This document shows, one piece after another, positions 37,978 to 49,541 of a stretch of DNA of 64,000 nucleotides. The notes under the pieces were generated by a model. That model saw nothing but the letters and a program-made list of their open reading frames with translations. It was not told the DNA's origin and ran no database searches. This stretch comes from Adenophora triphylla var. japonica. Taxonomy: Eukaryota; Streptophyta; Magnoliopsida; Asterales; Campanulaceae. The translations under genes were made by a program, and so were the position numbers. Position 1 is the stretch's first letter, and each line of letters starts with the position of its first letter. The DNA lies in assembly GCA_022495995.1 (NCBI GenBank), contig JAFEMH010002588.1, forward strand, positions 62,001 through 126,000, read 5' to 3'.

Positions 37978-38624
37978 CAGGGGCGGATCCAGGGGGGCAG
38001 GAGGGGGCACTCGCCCCCCCCCCCCAGCGGCGGAAATGCAGTGGAAATTTTTTTTTTTTGCCCCCACCATATTTTTGTTATATATGTATATATATAATTA
38101 ACTTCAAGATTAACACTAGTGAGTGGTGTGGTTCAACGGTAGAAGGGGTGAAGTTAAAGCTTTTGGTGTTTCCTTTCAAATCCATGTTCGAACCCTGCTA
38201 TCTACATTTTCAATTAATTTTATTTGTCTTCCATCTTTGCTATTCTTTCTCTTAACAGTTTTGTTTTTCTGTTTCTCCTAATTTCCTCACATTTTTTCAA
38301 TCTTAATTAATTCGTTAGGCTTTTTCCATTTTTTTTGTTTTTGGTCTTTCTTCCTATTATCCCAAGTTTAATTAGTAAATTTGAATTTCTTTTTTGTACG
38401 AGTAATATATTTTAATAAATTGTTTGCGTTAAATACTTCAATATTATTTCAATCGTTCTTTGAATTATTTACTTTTATCATTTTTGTTAACTAAAATACA
38501 TTGTATTTCATGAATTCGACCCATTTTTTTACTTGTCCGACCCGAAATTTTTTTTTCGGGGGCGCTGCTCTCGAACCCTCGTGTAATCTTGCCCCCCCTC
38601 GGCCAATTCCTGGCTCCGCCCCTG
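37978..38624. mobile_element. hAT-type non-autonomous element, 647 bp
   Basis: The termini are CAGGGGCGGATCCAGG and, in reverse complement, CAGGGGCGGAGCCAGG. An exact 8-bp duplication ACTTTGTT flanks it (37970-37977 and 38625-38632), the size made by hAT transposases. It sits inside the right-hand repeat arm of the 37088-38815 segment and is therefore younger. The interior is AT-rich and non-coding, with a short tRNA-like stretch (GTTCGAACCCTGC near 38188). Confidence 0.95.
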
Positions 38625-39192
38625 ACTTTGTTATATATGCACTGGCATTTTGTTAAACTGGTACTGACACTTTTTTCACTGGCATTTTGTTACACATGCA
38701 CTGACACTTTGTCACACTGACACTTTGTTAAACTGGTACTGGCACAAATGGAAAAACACAAAACACGTTTTTTTTAAGTGCCAAAAAAAACGCATTTTTT
38801 GTAAGACCAACTCTATATATATACTATATTGTCTAGGTAATTATAGATATAATTGTTATATTAGAATATATCCTATCCTATCCTCGTATAAAATGATAGG
38901 ACTTTCGTATTTATGATTAATTAATGCAACACAAAGACTCACTTCTGGCAACTATTCAATTTTCAGTAGAGATGGTCCACAAAGTTTTTGCGGGTGTCTG
39001 AAGCTCAAAAACACTTCATACAGCCATCGTCCGACCATGCTTGAGCTTGAGCTTGACCTCGAGTACAGTGGCGAATTTAGGATTTTTCGACAGCGGGTGC
39101 ACAATTTACATTATAAAAGTTCAAATTAATTTTTTTTTTCAAATGCGACGAGATTATAAAACAAAATTTAAAACATAAGTTAATTATAAAAA

Positions 39193-39343
39193 CACAAGAT
39201 TTTGGGGGAAACTAGTTTCTCCTTAAGTTATAGAAAGTCCTGTTTTATAAACTGTTCCTAAATATTCGCTAACTACTTGCAAGTAGAAAAAAAGTGGACT
39301 TTTTATAATTTATGCAGAAACTAGTTTCTCCCAAAACTTGCTC
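39193..39343. mobile_element. 151-bp MITE with 9-bp target duplication
   Basis: TIRs are CACAAGATTTTGGGGGAAAC and, in reverse complement from the right, GAGCAAGTTTTGGGAGAAAC. An exact 9-bp duplication TTATAAAAA lies on both sides (39184-39192, 39344-39352). The second copy at 51248-51397 has the same structure. A 9-bp duplication points to a Mutator-type (MULE) transposase. The element is non-coding. Confidence 0.93.
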
Positions 39344-39765
39344 TTATAAAAATATGTTATTTTTAACCCACCGTTTTCTTCTTATTGTTTATTTGGAAAT
39401 AATAAGCTTATTTCATGAAAAAAAAAAGATATTTACATTATAGTTGTTTTAATGATGACATCATTTTAGGAAGCATTTCTTGAAATTAATATGGTCATTT
39501 ATTTTTATAAGTTTCAAATTTATTTTTTTATAAACAACAAACGATGAAAAAACTAATATATAATAAATAAAATTCATTTATATTAGTTAAAATAATGAGG
39601 AAAAGAATCCAAATATAAATATATTTAAAAAGAAAAAATCATTTATTATAATAGAGGCAAAAAATTTAACTTGAATAATAAATAAAAACTATTTATGATA
39701 TAATTATAAAAGAATTTAAGTAAGATATTGAAAAAGAGTTTATTTCTCATAGAGGCAAAAAAAAC

Positions 39766-40045
39766 GAATTTTTTCCCAAATAATCCCGTTTTACTTTTTT
39801 ATTTACGAAAATGACTTACTGTTCAAACTATTGCCCAGAATGTCCTCTTTTTTGAAACTCGCTACACCGTGTAGCGAGTTTGACTAGGGTTGGTCAAAAC
39901 TCGCTACACCGTGTAGCGAGTTTAGGGTAATTAATTTAGGGCGTTGGAAAATTAATTAGGTCATTTAATTAAACTAAATTCGCTACACCGTGTAGCGAGT
40001 TTTGACCAGAATTAAGTCAAACTCGCTACACCGTGTAGCGAGTTC
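39766..40045. repeat. MULE left terminal inverted repeat with four palindromes
   Basis: Four copies of a 23-bp palindrome (arms ACTCGCTACAC and its complement around a central C) start at 39857, 39899, 39978 (first bases ATT) and 40021. The whole stretch is the reverse complement of 48506-48784 with few differences. Confidence 0.93.
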
Positions 40046-41711
40046 AATTTAAAACCCTTACCCCTTCTCAGTTCACGCATTCAACCAAAGAAAACAAAAA
40101 AACTTACTCCATCTCCATAGCCGCCGAGCCAAGGAAGAAGAAGAACACTTCGAGCCAAGGCAAGGATTTTGTGAAGAAATTCAACCTTTTTATTAATTGT
40201 AAGTTTAAATTTCTATATTAAGTTGAATTTTAGTTTTGATTCCGAATTTATGATTTATTTTTTTAATTCCGAATTTATGTGACTAATTTCTATATTGCCA
40301 AGAAGAAGAACATTGCAATTTAGGATTTTTTTGGTTGATTTGTTGTTGAAATATTGTTATTCCCATTTATGTGACTAATTTTTATTTAATTCCGAATTTT
40401 TTTATTATTTTGGTTGATTTGTTGTTGAAATATTTTTATTCCGAATTTATGATTTTTTTTAAATTCCGAATTTCTTGACTAATTTTTATTTAATTCTGAA
40501 TTTTTATTTAGTTTTTTTGGTTGATTTGTTGTTGAAATATTATTATTCCGAATTTATGTGACAAATTTCTATATGCCAAGAATTTTTTTTTATTTTTTGT
40601 ATGATTTTTTTTGGTTGATTTGTTGTTGAAATAGTGTTATTCCCATTTATGTGACTAATTTTTTGATTTTTTATGACATTGCAATTTAGGATTTTATTTT
40701 TGGTTGAACTATTGTTAAATATATAGATGTAAATATTATTTCTGATGAATTAATTGTGCCCTATACATAGTTTAATTGTTGAGAATAATTAATTGATGTA
40801 TTCAGATTTTAATTTATTTAATATAAAGATGAGAAAAAATTATTATTTCAAATATTTTAATAATAAAACTAAAAAATCTTGTGCGGAAAACTAATCGAGG
40901 ATAGATTAGACCGATTGTTATTCCCATTTATATGAACTGTCTATTTATTTTTTATCAAAAAAAATAATAATAGCAAATTTAAAGTAAATTGGGTCATTCA
41001 TTTTAGAAAATTTTAGAAGGGAGTATATAGCAAATTTGCTCATAATAGAAATAAATAGCAAATTTGAAAAGATTTTTGAATATTTTTTTGGGACGGAGGG
41101 AGTACAAAGTTTAACTTGTGTGAGATTATAGCAAATTTGATTATCGAGATAGGAACGTGAGCTTGTCCGAACAAGGTCCAAGTGGATTGTGCCCTAATGA
41201 CTCTTATAAGTTATAGGTAATCAGAACGGAATCCTTAATTCGTGAAAGGGGTACATAAGGTGAGGCATGACGTCGAAGGAATTAATTAGGCGTCATATAT
41301 ACCATATTGTAAACCCTAAACCCTAATTTCTCGTCACGAAACCCTAAATCCTTAAAATATGATTTAGTGATAGAAAAATAGAATAGGAATTAATATACAT
41401 ATAACAACATCCTAAATCTCATATACTTATATTCCAAACCCTAAACCCTTAAAATATGATTTATTGTTCAAACATTTTATAAAAAAAAAAAAAAAAACTT
41501 CATCCTATTTTTCAAAATCTCATGAGGATTACTCTTGAAGTATTACTTAGTATATTGGCTGGAAACCAAGAACTTCCCCACATGCACTTCTTGGAAGTGT
41601 GGGATAACTTTGGATTACAATGCCACGTACTAGTAATTACATTTTTTGTATTCTTTTATTTATTTTCTTGCCTTATAGAACAATAACCAACCTTGATATT
41701 GAAATAAATAG
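40046..41711. other. MULE left interior, non-coding
   Basis: This is AT-rich DNA between the TIR and the PMD gene. Degenerate repeats of TTGGTTGATTTGTTGTTGAA with TTCCGAATTTATG occupy 40225-40660. A Stowaway-like end (GGGACGGAGGGAGTA) lies near 41090 without a partner. The early part (40070-40200) may be an untranslated first exon of the PMD gene, since a GT-rich donor-like site and a long repeat-rich intron-like stretch follow. Confidence 0.5.
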
Positions 41712-43256
41712 ATGGAAGCGTTCATTGATCCCGGGCCTATCGATACATCTGTTCTGACCCACCATGCAGACCATAGGGCTAGGTATATTTGGTCCGGTGG
41801 CCGGTTTCTAGTCCCCTCGTTTTTCGTCATGGTGCCGCCTTGCCGCCCGTATTAGCTCCCGTCATATTATTGAGACTGGCAGAGTGTGGATTTAGTGGAG
41901 TGCACTACATGGCTCTGATACAATGCGATTTTGCATTCTTTGGAGGCCTTGATCGAGAGATGGCGTCAGGAGACCCATACGTTCCATCTCCCGGTTGGTG
42001 AGATGACGATCACCCTACGGGATATCGGCATGATTTGCGGGTTGCCGATTGATGAGGATGCTCATATTGATGATGGGTTTCCAGCATATAGACCGGCGGG
42101 CCGAGTGTCAGTAGTATTTAGGGGCCGTCCCTGGAGACGGAGATATAGATGGGAGCAACGAAGCTCCGATGGATTACCGTACGTTTCCCACGCTTTAGTG
42201 ACCTCGATGATGATACCGCTCCGGAGATTGTGGATCGCACGTACGGGCTTATATCTTGCTTGCCTTGGGTTCTACGATCATGCCCGATCGTACGAACAAC
42301 AAGGTTAAGCTATGTTATCTCCCGCCGCTTAGGGATGTTTCTAGGGTCGTGGAGTACATTGGGGAGTGCGGCGCTTGCTTTCTGTATCGAGAGTTATGTA
42401 GTGCGGCGGACCCTCACACGAGACAAGTGTGGAGGATTTCTCAACGTTCTACGAGGTATTTTATTTCATTTTAATGTTCATTATGTTTTTAAGTTTTATT
42501 TCAAATTTGCGGCATTATTACTTAGTTTTTGATATACATTTATTTCATATAGATCTGGGCTTGGGAGAGGTTGACATGTGTGAGGCCGCAGATCCGTTAT
42601 CGCCTCAGAGACCAGGACTACGTCATCATGCCCCTCGGATGCATGTATGCATATATCATACTTTATTTTCTCGTCGTTAATGTTTTTATTTTTTTTGAAC
42701 AAAATCTTATAATTATTTTGTTTATGAAATTTCAGGTGGACGCAGGCTTCGCTTGATCTGAGAGAGGTTACTGCACATAGCCTGCGAGGCTATCGGGATC
42801 GGTGGCTCGCCGAACGAGGGTCACGTGGTGTGGCGGCCTTATGAGGGAGACCCGCTCCGGTCTACCGCACCGAGGTGAGGAGATATGGTTGGCGAAGGTC
42901 CCTCTCATATGCTTTGAGAAGGTTGAGTGGCATCTGCCTGATCGCGTGATGAGGCAGTTTGGCCTGAGACAGTTTGTCCCAGCACCGTTCGACACTGGCC
43001 TGGAGTTGCACCGTTCGGATCGGCGGGGAAGGCCTACGGTGAGATGGGGTGAGCACCATCGCCCACTTGTTACACTATGGGGACAGCGCCACGAGAGGTT
43101 GGTTTTCGGGGTGTTCGGCTTCCACGATATGACCTACACCGACCCATATATGGTATGGTATAGGGACATAACGTGTAGGTTTGTGCAGCAGCTCACTCAC
43201 GTAGAGGTGGATGGATACCAGTCGTCTGCCCCTGCCATAGAGTTTATGGTAAGTTT
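41712..43256 (+). pseudogene. Plant mobile domain (PMD, MAIN-like) gene
   Basis: It starts at ATG 41712 with PGPIDTSVLTHHADHRARYI, the usual opening of PMD/MAIN-like proteins. The diagnostic segment is ALIERWRQETHTFHLPVGEM then TLRDIGMICGLPIDEDA (about 41935-42065). Downstream are KLCYLPPLRDVSRVVEYIGE and, after an intron (42456-42552, GT-AG), IWAWERLTCVRPQIR. A second intron (42645-42735) leads to WTQASLDLREV. The tail VPLICFEKVEWHLPDRVMRQ and RPLVTLWGQRHERL is also typical. Frame breaks occur near 41810, 41930 and 42300, and a further break occurs near 42835. PMD proteins are known both as host genes for silencing and meristem maintenance and as passengers in MULEs. This is the transposon-borne form, convergent with the transposase gene. 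Confidence 0.85.
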
Positions 43257-43410
43257 TTACATTTTTAAAGTTTTTTTTTCTAATATTTTTTTTTAAGAAA
43301 ACATCAATTATTAACTTATGTCTCTCGTTCTTATATATATTTTTGATATAAAATAAAACTGAAACTGAATCCAATTCAAGCCAAACATAAATTACATTAA
43401 AAACATTCTT

Positions 43411-46029
43411 CTACTCCCTAAGGTTCGGGCATCTACGACGATTGTGCCCTTCCTGATGGCATGATGAACACATACTCTTCCGTTTATCTGCTTGAAAGTC
43501 CATAGAATTACGAAAGCGTCTTGATCTAGGTCGTCCGGACTTCGCAGAACGTCGAAGTAGGGGATTAGGGAAGAAACTAGGCACCAAACCATCCACGCCC
43601 CAATAGTCCTCATGATCGATTGGTTCGAATGTTCCCTTCCATGTCTTGTAGTATTCCCCAACGGTGTAATATTCAGAAACGAAATCTCGACCATCAATAT
43701 TTTGTGCAGAACAACAAGCAAGGAGATGGGAACAAGGCATGCGATAGGCAACCCATTTACCACATGTGCAGGTGCGCTCATTAAGTCGGACAATCTGTAT
43801 ATTTCCTCCGTGATCACCCCGACGTCTTTGTTGTCACTTGATACACCCCCATTTCGTGATTGTTGAACCTCCCGACGTGATGTGTTGCCGCTTTTCCGGT
43901 GTTCTTCAAGTAGTGATAACTCGACTTTCGTGCTAAATTGGTGTCGGGGATTGATGTTAGGGTTATCGGGATTACCTCCTAAGGCATTGATTGAAAATCC
44001 ATGCCTTACTTGAAAGTACTCCACGCAACGATAGAAGGCGGTTTCAACAATTGCCGTGATTGGCATCCCACGAGCTCCCTTCATCACACCATTGAAAACC
44101 TCGCACATGTTGGTAGTCATGATGCCATACACCGTAACCACCATCGTGTGCCAATGTCCATTTTCTAGCATCCAAATGTTGAAACCATGCAATTGCCTCG
44201 GGCTTAATTCCACGGATACTCTCTAAGATAGATTTCAATTTTCTATCTTGAGTTGCTCTACCCGCTCTCCGCAACGTATACTTCAACCCTTCCCCTCTAT
44301 ACTTTTCCAAGAAATTTGCTCGCATATGTCTCAAGCAATATCGATGATGCACGTTTGGCCACCACGTATCTTCGCCTACGGCCTTCGTAATGCCCCAATG
44401 ACGGTCGATATCAAGCATACTTCACGACTCTTGATAATATGCTTGCAAACCAGGTATAAGAACCAACGCCCTCGCCAGTCCTCCTTTTCAACAACGGCAA
44501 AGGCAAGCGGAAGTATGCTGTCTTGGGCGTCAACACCTACGGCAATCAAGATACCCCTTTATATCTACCATGCATAAATGTTCCATCCACGAAATGACCG
44601 GCCGACAATGAGAGAAAGCTTCAATGCAAGGCCCAAATGCCCAGAATACATGTCGAAATAGGGAGGCTTCACCGACAGGAGGAGGAGGTGTAGAGTACTC
44701 AACAATTGTCCTCGGATTGTATTTTTGAATGGCTGCTAGGACGCGGGGTAACCTCTTATAAGATTCCTCCCAATCTCCAAAAACCTCTGCAATGCCATTC
44801 TGCTTTCCACACCATGCCTTCTTGTAAGTAATTACCTTGTCGAACCTACTAGAGATGTGTGCAATAATGACTCCAACCTTGACATCTGAATCGGCCTTAA
44901 TAAGACCAACGACTTCCCGATCGATAAACTTGGCATCTAGATTGGGGTGATCTTGACTTGCTCCAGAATATAAGCAGCAGTGAGGAGCCTTATACTTGGT
45001 CACTTCCCAATAGCCAAACTTCTTCCTACTCACACGAACATAAAAATGACATGGATAATTTTTTAACAGACACTCAATTACCCATGTGTTCGGTGTGCTC
45101 TTTCTTACCCTGAACCTGCGATTGTTTTTAATATGGAACCTTTTCATATCAAATTGTGCCTCGTTCTTGCCAGAAAGCGTATCCCTTTAGCAATCGGTTG
45201 TTGTTCCGGATCCCAAACCGGAAAACTATGTGCATGATCGTAATCAATCAAGCCTTGTTCTTGTCGAGCGAGATGTACCAATATCACCGTAAAAGGGATA
45301 ACTCGCTCTCTCATATCTTCGATATTGCGGCACTTCATAGTGAACAAGAGGTGCTTCCACATCATCATCAATCGGCCCATCATCACCGGCTCCCAAATCG
45401 ACATCGAATCACTACTACCCTCCTCATATTCATCATCATCATCCTCTAGCATTGCATCTACATCAGTGTGCACTTCCTCTTCTTCACAGTCAACATCATA
45501 ATCATCATTAACGTGATCATTATGCCCAAATGCCCGATCATCATCATGAACATGATAATTATGGCCAAATGCCCCATCATCATAATTTGGTGTTTGAGTT
45601 GATACAAGAGTTTGGGAACTTGGACCAACCCCATCATCACGGTTACCGCTTGGAGAAAACCCGAAAGTACTCTCTGTCTTTGTGTTTCAAACTCTGGATT
45701 GGATCGATTTTCAATTAATTTTACAACAACATACAACTACAAATTTCCAATCCCCCAAATTTAGCAAACCGATCGAACATTACTTCCATACACGCATCAT
45801 CTTCAATACGGAAAGGAAAGTACTCACCAATCCCGCTATCAAAAGAATGAGGGCATCCGTAAATGACTTTCAAATCAAATTGAGACCGATCTAAGTTCGC
45901 CTTTTTATATAACTCATCAATCAACTCATTGTATTTCCATTGGCAATTACCCCTTATTGCACATTTTGGCCCCTTTTTGAAATGAGGACCATCAAACGGT
46001 TGTTCATCATCACCTCCCCAATAACACAT
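43411..46029 (-). pseudogene. MuDR-type MULE transposase gene
   Basis: Reading minus from ATG 46029, the N-terminal PB1-like part is MCYWGGDDEQPFDG with CPHSFDSGIGEYFPFRIED. An acidic, Met-rich linker follows. The DNA-binding domain (RFRVRKSTPNTWVIECLLKN, CHFYVRVSRKKFGYWEV) lies at about 45147-44940. The catalytic core shows HFVDGTFMHGRYKG near 44570 and DIDRHWGITKAV near 44400. Next is the MULE C/H motif HHRYCLRHMRANFLEKY, then the SWIM zinc finger (CTCGKW, PCSHLLACC) near 43750, and a zinc knuckle CSSCHQEGHNRRRC. Several frame changes (near 45640, 45140, 44560, 44430, 44150) show that this copy is inactive. The MULE-specific C2H motif and SWIM domain make the family call firm. It would have mobilised the element by binding the TIRs. 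Confidence 0.88.
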
Positions 46030-47539
46030 AAAAATGATTGGACCCCGTTCATATTTAACCCTACATTACGAAATCAAAGTGTTAAAACCTACATAACAAA
46101 ACTCTTACATTTATTATATCTACAATATAATAAAACACGCTTAAATCATTAAATTTTAAATCTAAACACAAGTCAAAATAATAATTAAGATGATGTTAAT
46201 TTACCTTGATTCTTGTTGATCTTCAACAATTCGATGAAATAAAATAACTTGAAGAAGTTTTATTTTGAATTAAGGGAATTTAGAAAATGGTGATTGAGAG
46301 AGTTGATTGAGAGAAAGAGAGAAAGGTAGGAGAAGAAACAAAGCTGAGAAGAAAAAGAGAAAGCTATGGGAGGAATCTCAGAACCACGTGAATTCATTGA
46401 AAATTTCATTTCACGGGTGTTGTACTTTGTTGCTTTGTAAAGTTTTTGTTTTACTTAAACTCGCTACAGGTGTAGCGAGTTTCAATAAAGCTGAATTAAA
46501 CTCGCTACACCGTGTAGCGATTTCAGCTTTATTGAAACTCGCTACACGGTGTAGCGAGTTTAAGTAAAAACAAAAACCTTTACAAAGAACATAATTTCAA
46601 AATTTTTTACTTCTTTTTGTTTTTTCATTCACGAAGGCATTTTGAACAATGAATATAGGTTAATTTATGTATCATAATGAATATCTAAAAATTGTTACTT
46701 GAAGTACATATAATGTTGTAACAATAACAACTTTTAAATTTTAATTTGGACAATTAAATCAGCTTCAAATTTTTGCTCAAAATAGCTTCGTAGTAACATC
46801 AAAAAAAAAAATTTCGTTCGCGAAGCTATTTTGAGCAATAATTATAGGTTAATTTAGATATCATAATGAATATCTAAAAATTGTTACTTGAAGTACATAT
46901 AATGGTGTAACAATAACAACTTTTAAATTTTAATTTCGACAATTAAATCAGCTTCAAATTGTTGCTCAAAATAGCTTCGTACTAACAAAAAAAAAAATTA
47001 CATGTGTTAAAAAAATAATGACATGTGGCTGAATTTTTTTTTTATAAATATTTATTTTTCATATTTTAAAACAAATGATAACATAGGAAATCTTACATAA
47101 AATTACAAAAAATAAATATTTTCGAGTTAGTGGCCACATCCCGACCACATAGGAAATCTACATAAAATCACAAAAAAAAAAAAAATTTGTCAAGTTAGTG
47201 GCCACATCCCGGCCACATAGGAAATCTTACATAAAATCACAAAAAATAAATATTTTCAAGTTAGTGGCCACATCCCGGCCACATAGGAAATCTTACATAA
47301 AATTACAAAAAATAAATATTTTAGAGTTAGTGGCCACATCCCGACCACATAAGAAATCTACATAAAATCACAAAAAATAAATATTGTCAAGTTAGTGGCC
47401 ACATCCCGGCCACATAGGAAATCTTACATAAATAAATAAATTTAGTGACCACATTCCGGTCACATAGAAAAATAGTACATAAATTCAGGTACATATTAAA
47501 TCCGACATAAATTCAAATAATACATGTCCAAAGATGAAA
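46030..47539. repeat. MULE spacer: inverted repeat, 189-bp duplication, 66-bp array
   Basis: There are three separate structures. 46437-46580 is an imperfect inverted repeat carrying three palindrome copies. A block of about 160 bp is duplicated 189 bp apart (from about 46635 and 46825). 47085-47465 holds five to six units of about 66 bp (GTGGCCACATCCCGGCCACA plus a TTACATAAAATCAC segment). No gene is seen, but this is the shared space between two minus-strand genes, so the transposase promoter should lie near 46040-46400. Confidence 0.85.
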
Positions 47540-48369
47540 TTAACAATCCTTAGGGAAGACCTTACAAACATTGGAAGGAACAATGTTAAGTAGTTTTTTT
47601 GAGCGTGATATGGCCCAAACAACAACCTAATAGATGAACAAAACAAAACATTTAGAACAAAAAGGTAAGGATATATTTAGGGAGTGTAATGTTAAGGAAA
47701 ATATTTCATACCTGAGTAAGTATCAGAACAGCACCTTCACCAATGTCACTTCCGCCCTCAGTTTGCTTAAACACTTTGTCACCTAAGTAAGCTTCAATAG
47801 TGTCAGTAGGATCCTTCAAAATCACGTGAAAAGAGCCATTCTCAGTTGGTGTGCACTTCTTGACAACAACCACAACCTAATAGAACAAAAATATTATGAC
47901 CAATTAATTGTAAATTTCAACCTTAACTATAATTAATGTAAAATATTATACCTGTTCCACCCTTTCATGTTGTTTGCATTTCTCCTTGATCATTTTCAAC
48001 GGATAAAATGTACCCTCTCCAGTGAGATAATCCATTGCAGAAAGCCAAGCTTTGCCCGGAATTCATCATCGTCCTCCGCTCTTCAAGCTTTCTACGTATT
48101 GCCTCTTGGGTCGGCGAGCTGGGGTCCCCGAGAGACATGAGCTTTTCCCGGTGTGATCTTAGACGCATGGCTAACTGTGCTTCACCAGCGGGACCAGGTA
48201 TGATATGACGCGGTGGAGATCTCTCTCGTTCGATTTGAGGCGGTGGAGACGGTGGAGATTGAAACTCTCGTTCAATTTGAGAGAGATTAGATAGGCGATT
48301 GGAGGTTTGACCGGGTTGTACTGGAAGAGGTTTTCGTCCACGATACCAGCGGGGTTTTGATGGATCCAT
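47540..48369 (-). pseudogene. HROB-like OB-fold protein gene carried by the MULE
   Basis: Three exons on the minus strand: 48369-47952, 47876-47712 and 47626-47540, with GT-AG introns (CAG/GTATAATA, CTATTAG/GTTG, CAG/GTATG, AATAG-type acceptor). The protein would be about 220 residues. It starts MDPSKPRWYRGRKPLP and has HIIPGPAGEAQLAMRLRS. A segment KAWLSAMDYLTGEGTFYPLK follows, then VVVVVKKCTPTENGSFHVIL and KDPTDTIEAYLGDKV. It ends ISRSKKLLNIVPSNVCKVF. The PGPAG motif, the KDPT.TI OB-strand, GAVLIL and a C-terminal SRS..LNI..NV.KVF match the homologous recombination OB-fold (HROB) family, whose members load the MCM8-MCM9 helicase at damaged DNA. One frameshift in exon 1 (within a GGG run near 48063) separates the N-terminal and W-containing parts. 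The family call comes from memory of the motif pattern. Confidence 0.68.
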
Positions 48370-48505
48370 TATGAGAGAGATAGATGAAAATGGACTTAAG
48401 AAAGAAAGAAAGAAAGAAAAGGGAGAACTAGGCTGAGAAAGGAAGAGAATGGTAAGTTTTGTTGGGACGGACGGAGGGGGTTATGTAGGGGTTTGGAATA
48501 TATTG

Positions 48506-48784
48506 AACTCGCTACACGGTGTAGCGAGTTTGACTTAATTCTGGTCAAAACTCGCTACACGGTGTAGCGAATTTAGTTTAATTAAATGACCTAATTAATT
48601 TTCCAACGCCCTAAATTAATTACCCTAAACTCGCTACACGGTGTAGCGAGTTTTGACCAACCCTAGTCAAACTCGCTACACGGTGTAGCGAGTTTCAAAA
48701 AAGAGGACATTCTGGGCAATAGTTTGAACAGTAAGTCATTTTCGTAAATAAAAAAGTAAAACGGGATTATTTGGGAAAAAATTC
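48506..48784. repeat. MULE right terminal inverted repeat with four palindromes
   Basis: The palindrome copies start at 48507, 48550, 48629 and 48671, each with central G on the plus strand, mirror-imaging the central C of the left TIR. Confidence 0.93.
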
Positions 48785-49039
48785 CAAAAAAAACTTTGAG
48801 ATTAGTTGTTGTAGCTAGTAGGATTTGAACCCTGGTCCTTAGTAACAAACTTTAACAGCTTACCAACAGAACTAGTCATAGAATCTATTAAAAGCAATGA
48901 TGGAAATTAAGTAATCTTATTTGCGGGTGCACTTAGTAAGTAATATAAAATAAAATTATATTTTTATAACTAGAAATAAAATTTGACCGGGTGCACGTGC
49001 ATCCCCACTTTATAAGCTAAATCCGCCCATGCTCGAGTA

Positions 49040-49541
49040 CGAAGAAGAGGCCGCCATGTTGGGTTGTGAAGTCAAAACCACAAGGAGATAGTATGTACTA
49101 CTGTATGGAATTTGTCGTTGTATAAAAGTTTAGAATATCTGATGTGAAAGACAGAAGACACAAAATTCTGTTAACATAGGCAAGAGAGTCAAGTCAACTC
49201 TCGTTTGTTGATGATTGGGGCTATTGAAGGTCAACTCTACAAATTTTACGTTTCCAATCCCCCCTCCCCCCCCCCCCTGGATATACCATACAACAGATGC
49301 CTGCATATGATATTAACTTCAAACAATGACCAGGTGAGAGACTACGACTATTACAAAGGTTATTGAAGATGGAACTGTTGATCTAAGCTAAGCCCGATCT
49401 TGAAATTCTTAATTTGCCAAGAAAATTTCAACCATTTACACAACAGCCACCACATTTTGAAATTATTGAGTTAGACCATTACAATATTTACTCTTAGGCG
49501 TGATCAGCCACCAAATTTATAATATTGACCGACCGAACTAA
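49040..49541. other. Intergenic DNA right of the hAT nest
   Basis: No gene or repeat is recognised, apart from a C-run at 49259-49277. It is probably original flank between two independent insertions. Confidence 0.5.

Larger units (their letters stand above)
39766..48784. mobile_element. MULE with plant mobile domain, transposase and OB-fold genes
   Basis: The 9,019-bp element begins GAATTTTTTCCCAAATAATC and ends with its reverse complement, forming about 280-bp terminal inverted repeats. The direct repeat CAAAAAAAAC lies on both sides (39756-39765, 48785-48794), giving a 9- or 10-bp target duplication as made by Mutator transposases. Gene order is PMD gene (plus), transposase gene (minus, convergent), then an HROB-like OB-fold gene (minus). 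It sits inside the hAT at 39066-49031. All three genes carry at least one frame break in this copy. Confidence 0.92.
39066..49031. mobile_element. hAT-type element, now host of nested insertions
   Basis: The termini are CAGTGGCGAATTTAGG (39066) and, in reverse complement, CATGGGCGGATTTAGC (49031). An exact 8-bp duplication CTCGAGTA flanks it (39058-39065 and 49032-49039). Removing the nested MULE (9.0 kb) and MITE (151 bp) leaves roughly 0.8 kb, a non-autonomous hAT of the same general kind as 37978-38624. No hAT transposase sequence is present. The remaining arms are 39066-39755 and 48795-49031. Confidence 0.88.

Noticed and set aside
38100..38200. tRNA-like stretch (GGTTCAACGGTAGA, GTTCGAACCCTGC) in the hAT element
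   Set aside because: No cloverleaf could be drawn with proper spacing. Such A/B-box-like words may be chance or an old SINE relic.
41080..41104. Stowaway end GGGACGGAGGGAGTA
   Set aside because: No partner terminus was found nearby. It is only a solo remnant, like those near 51092 and 58118.
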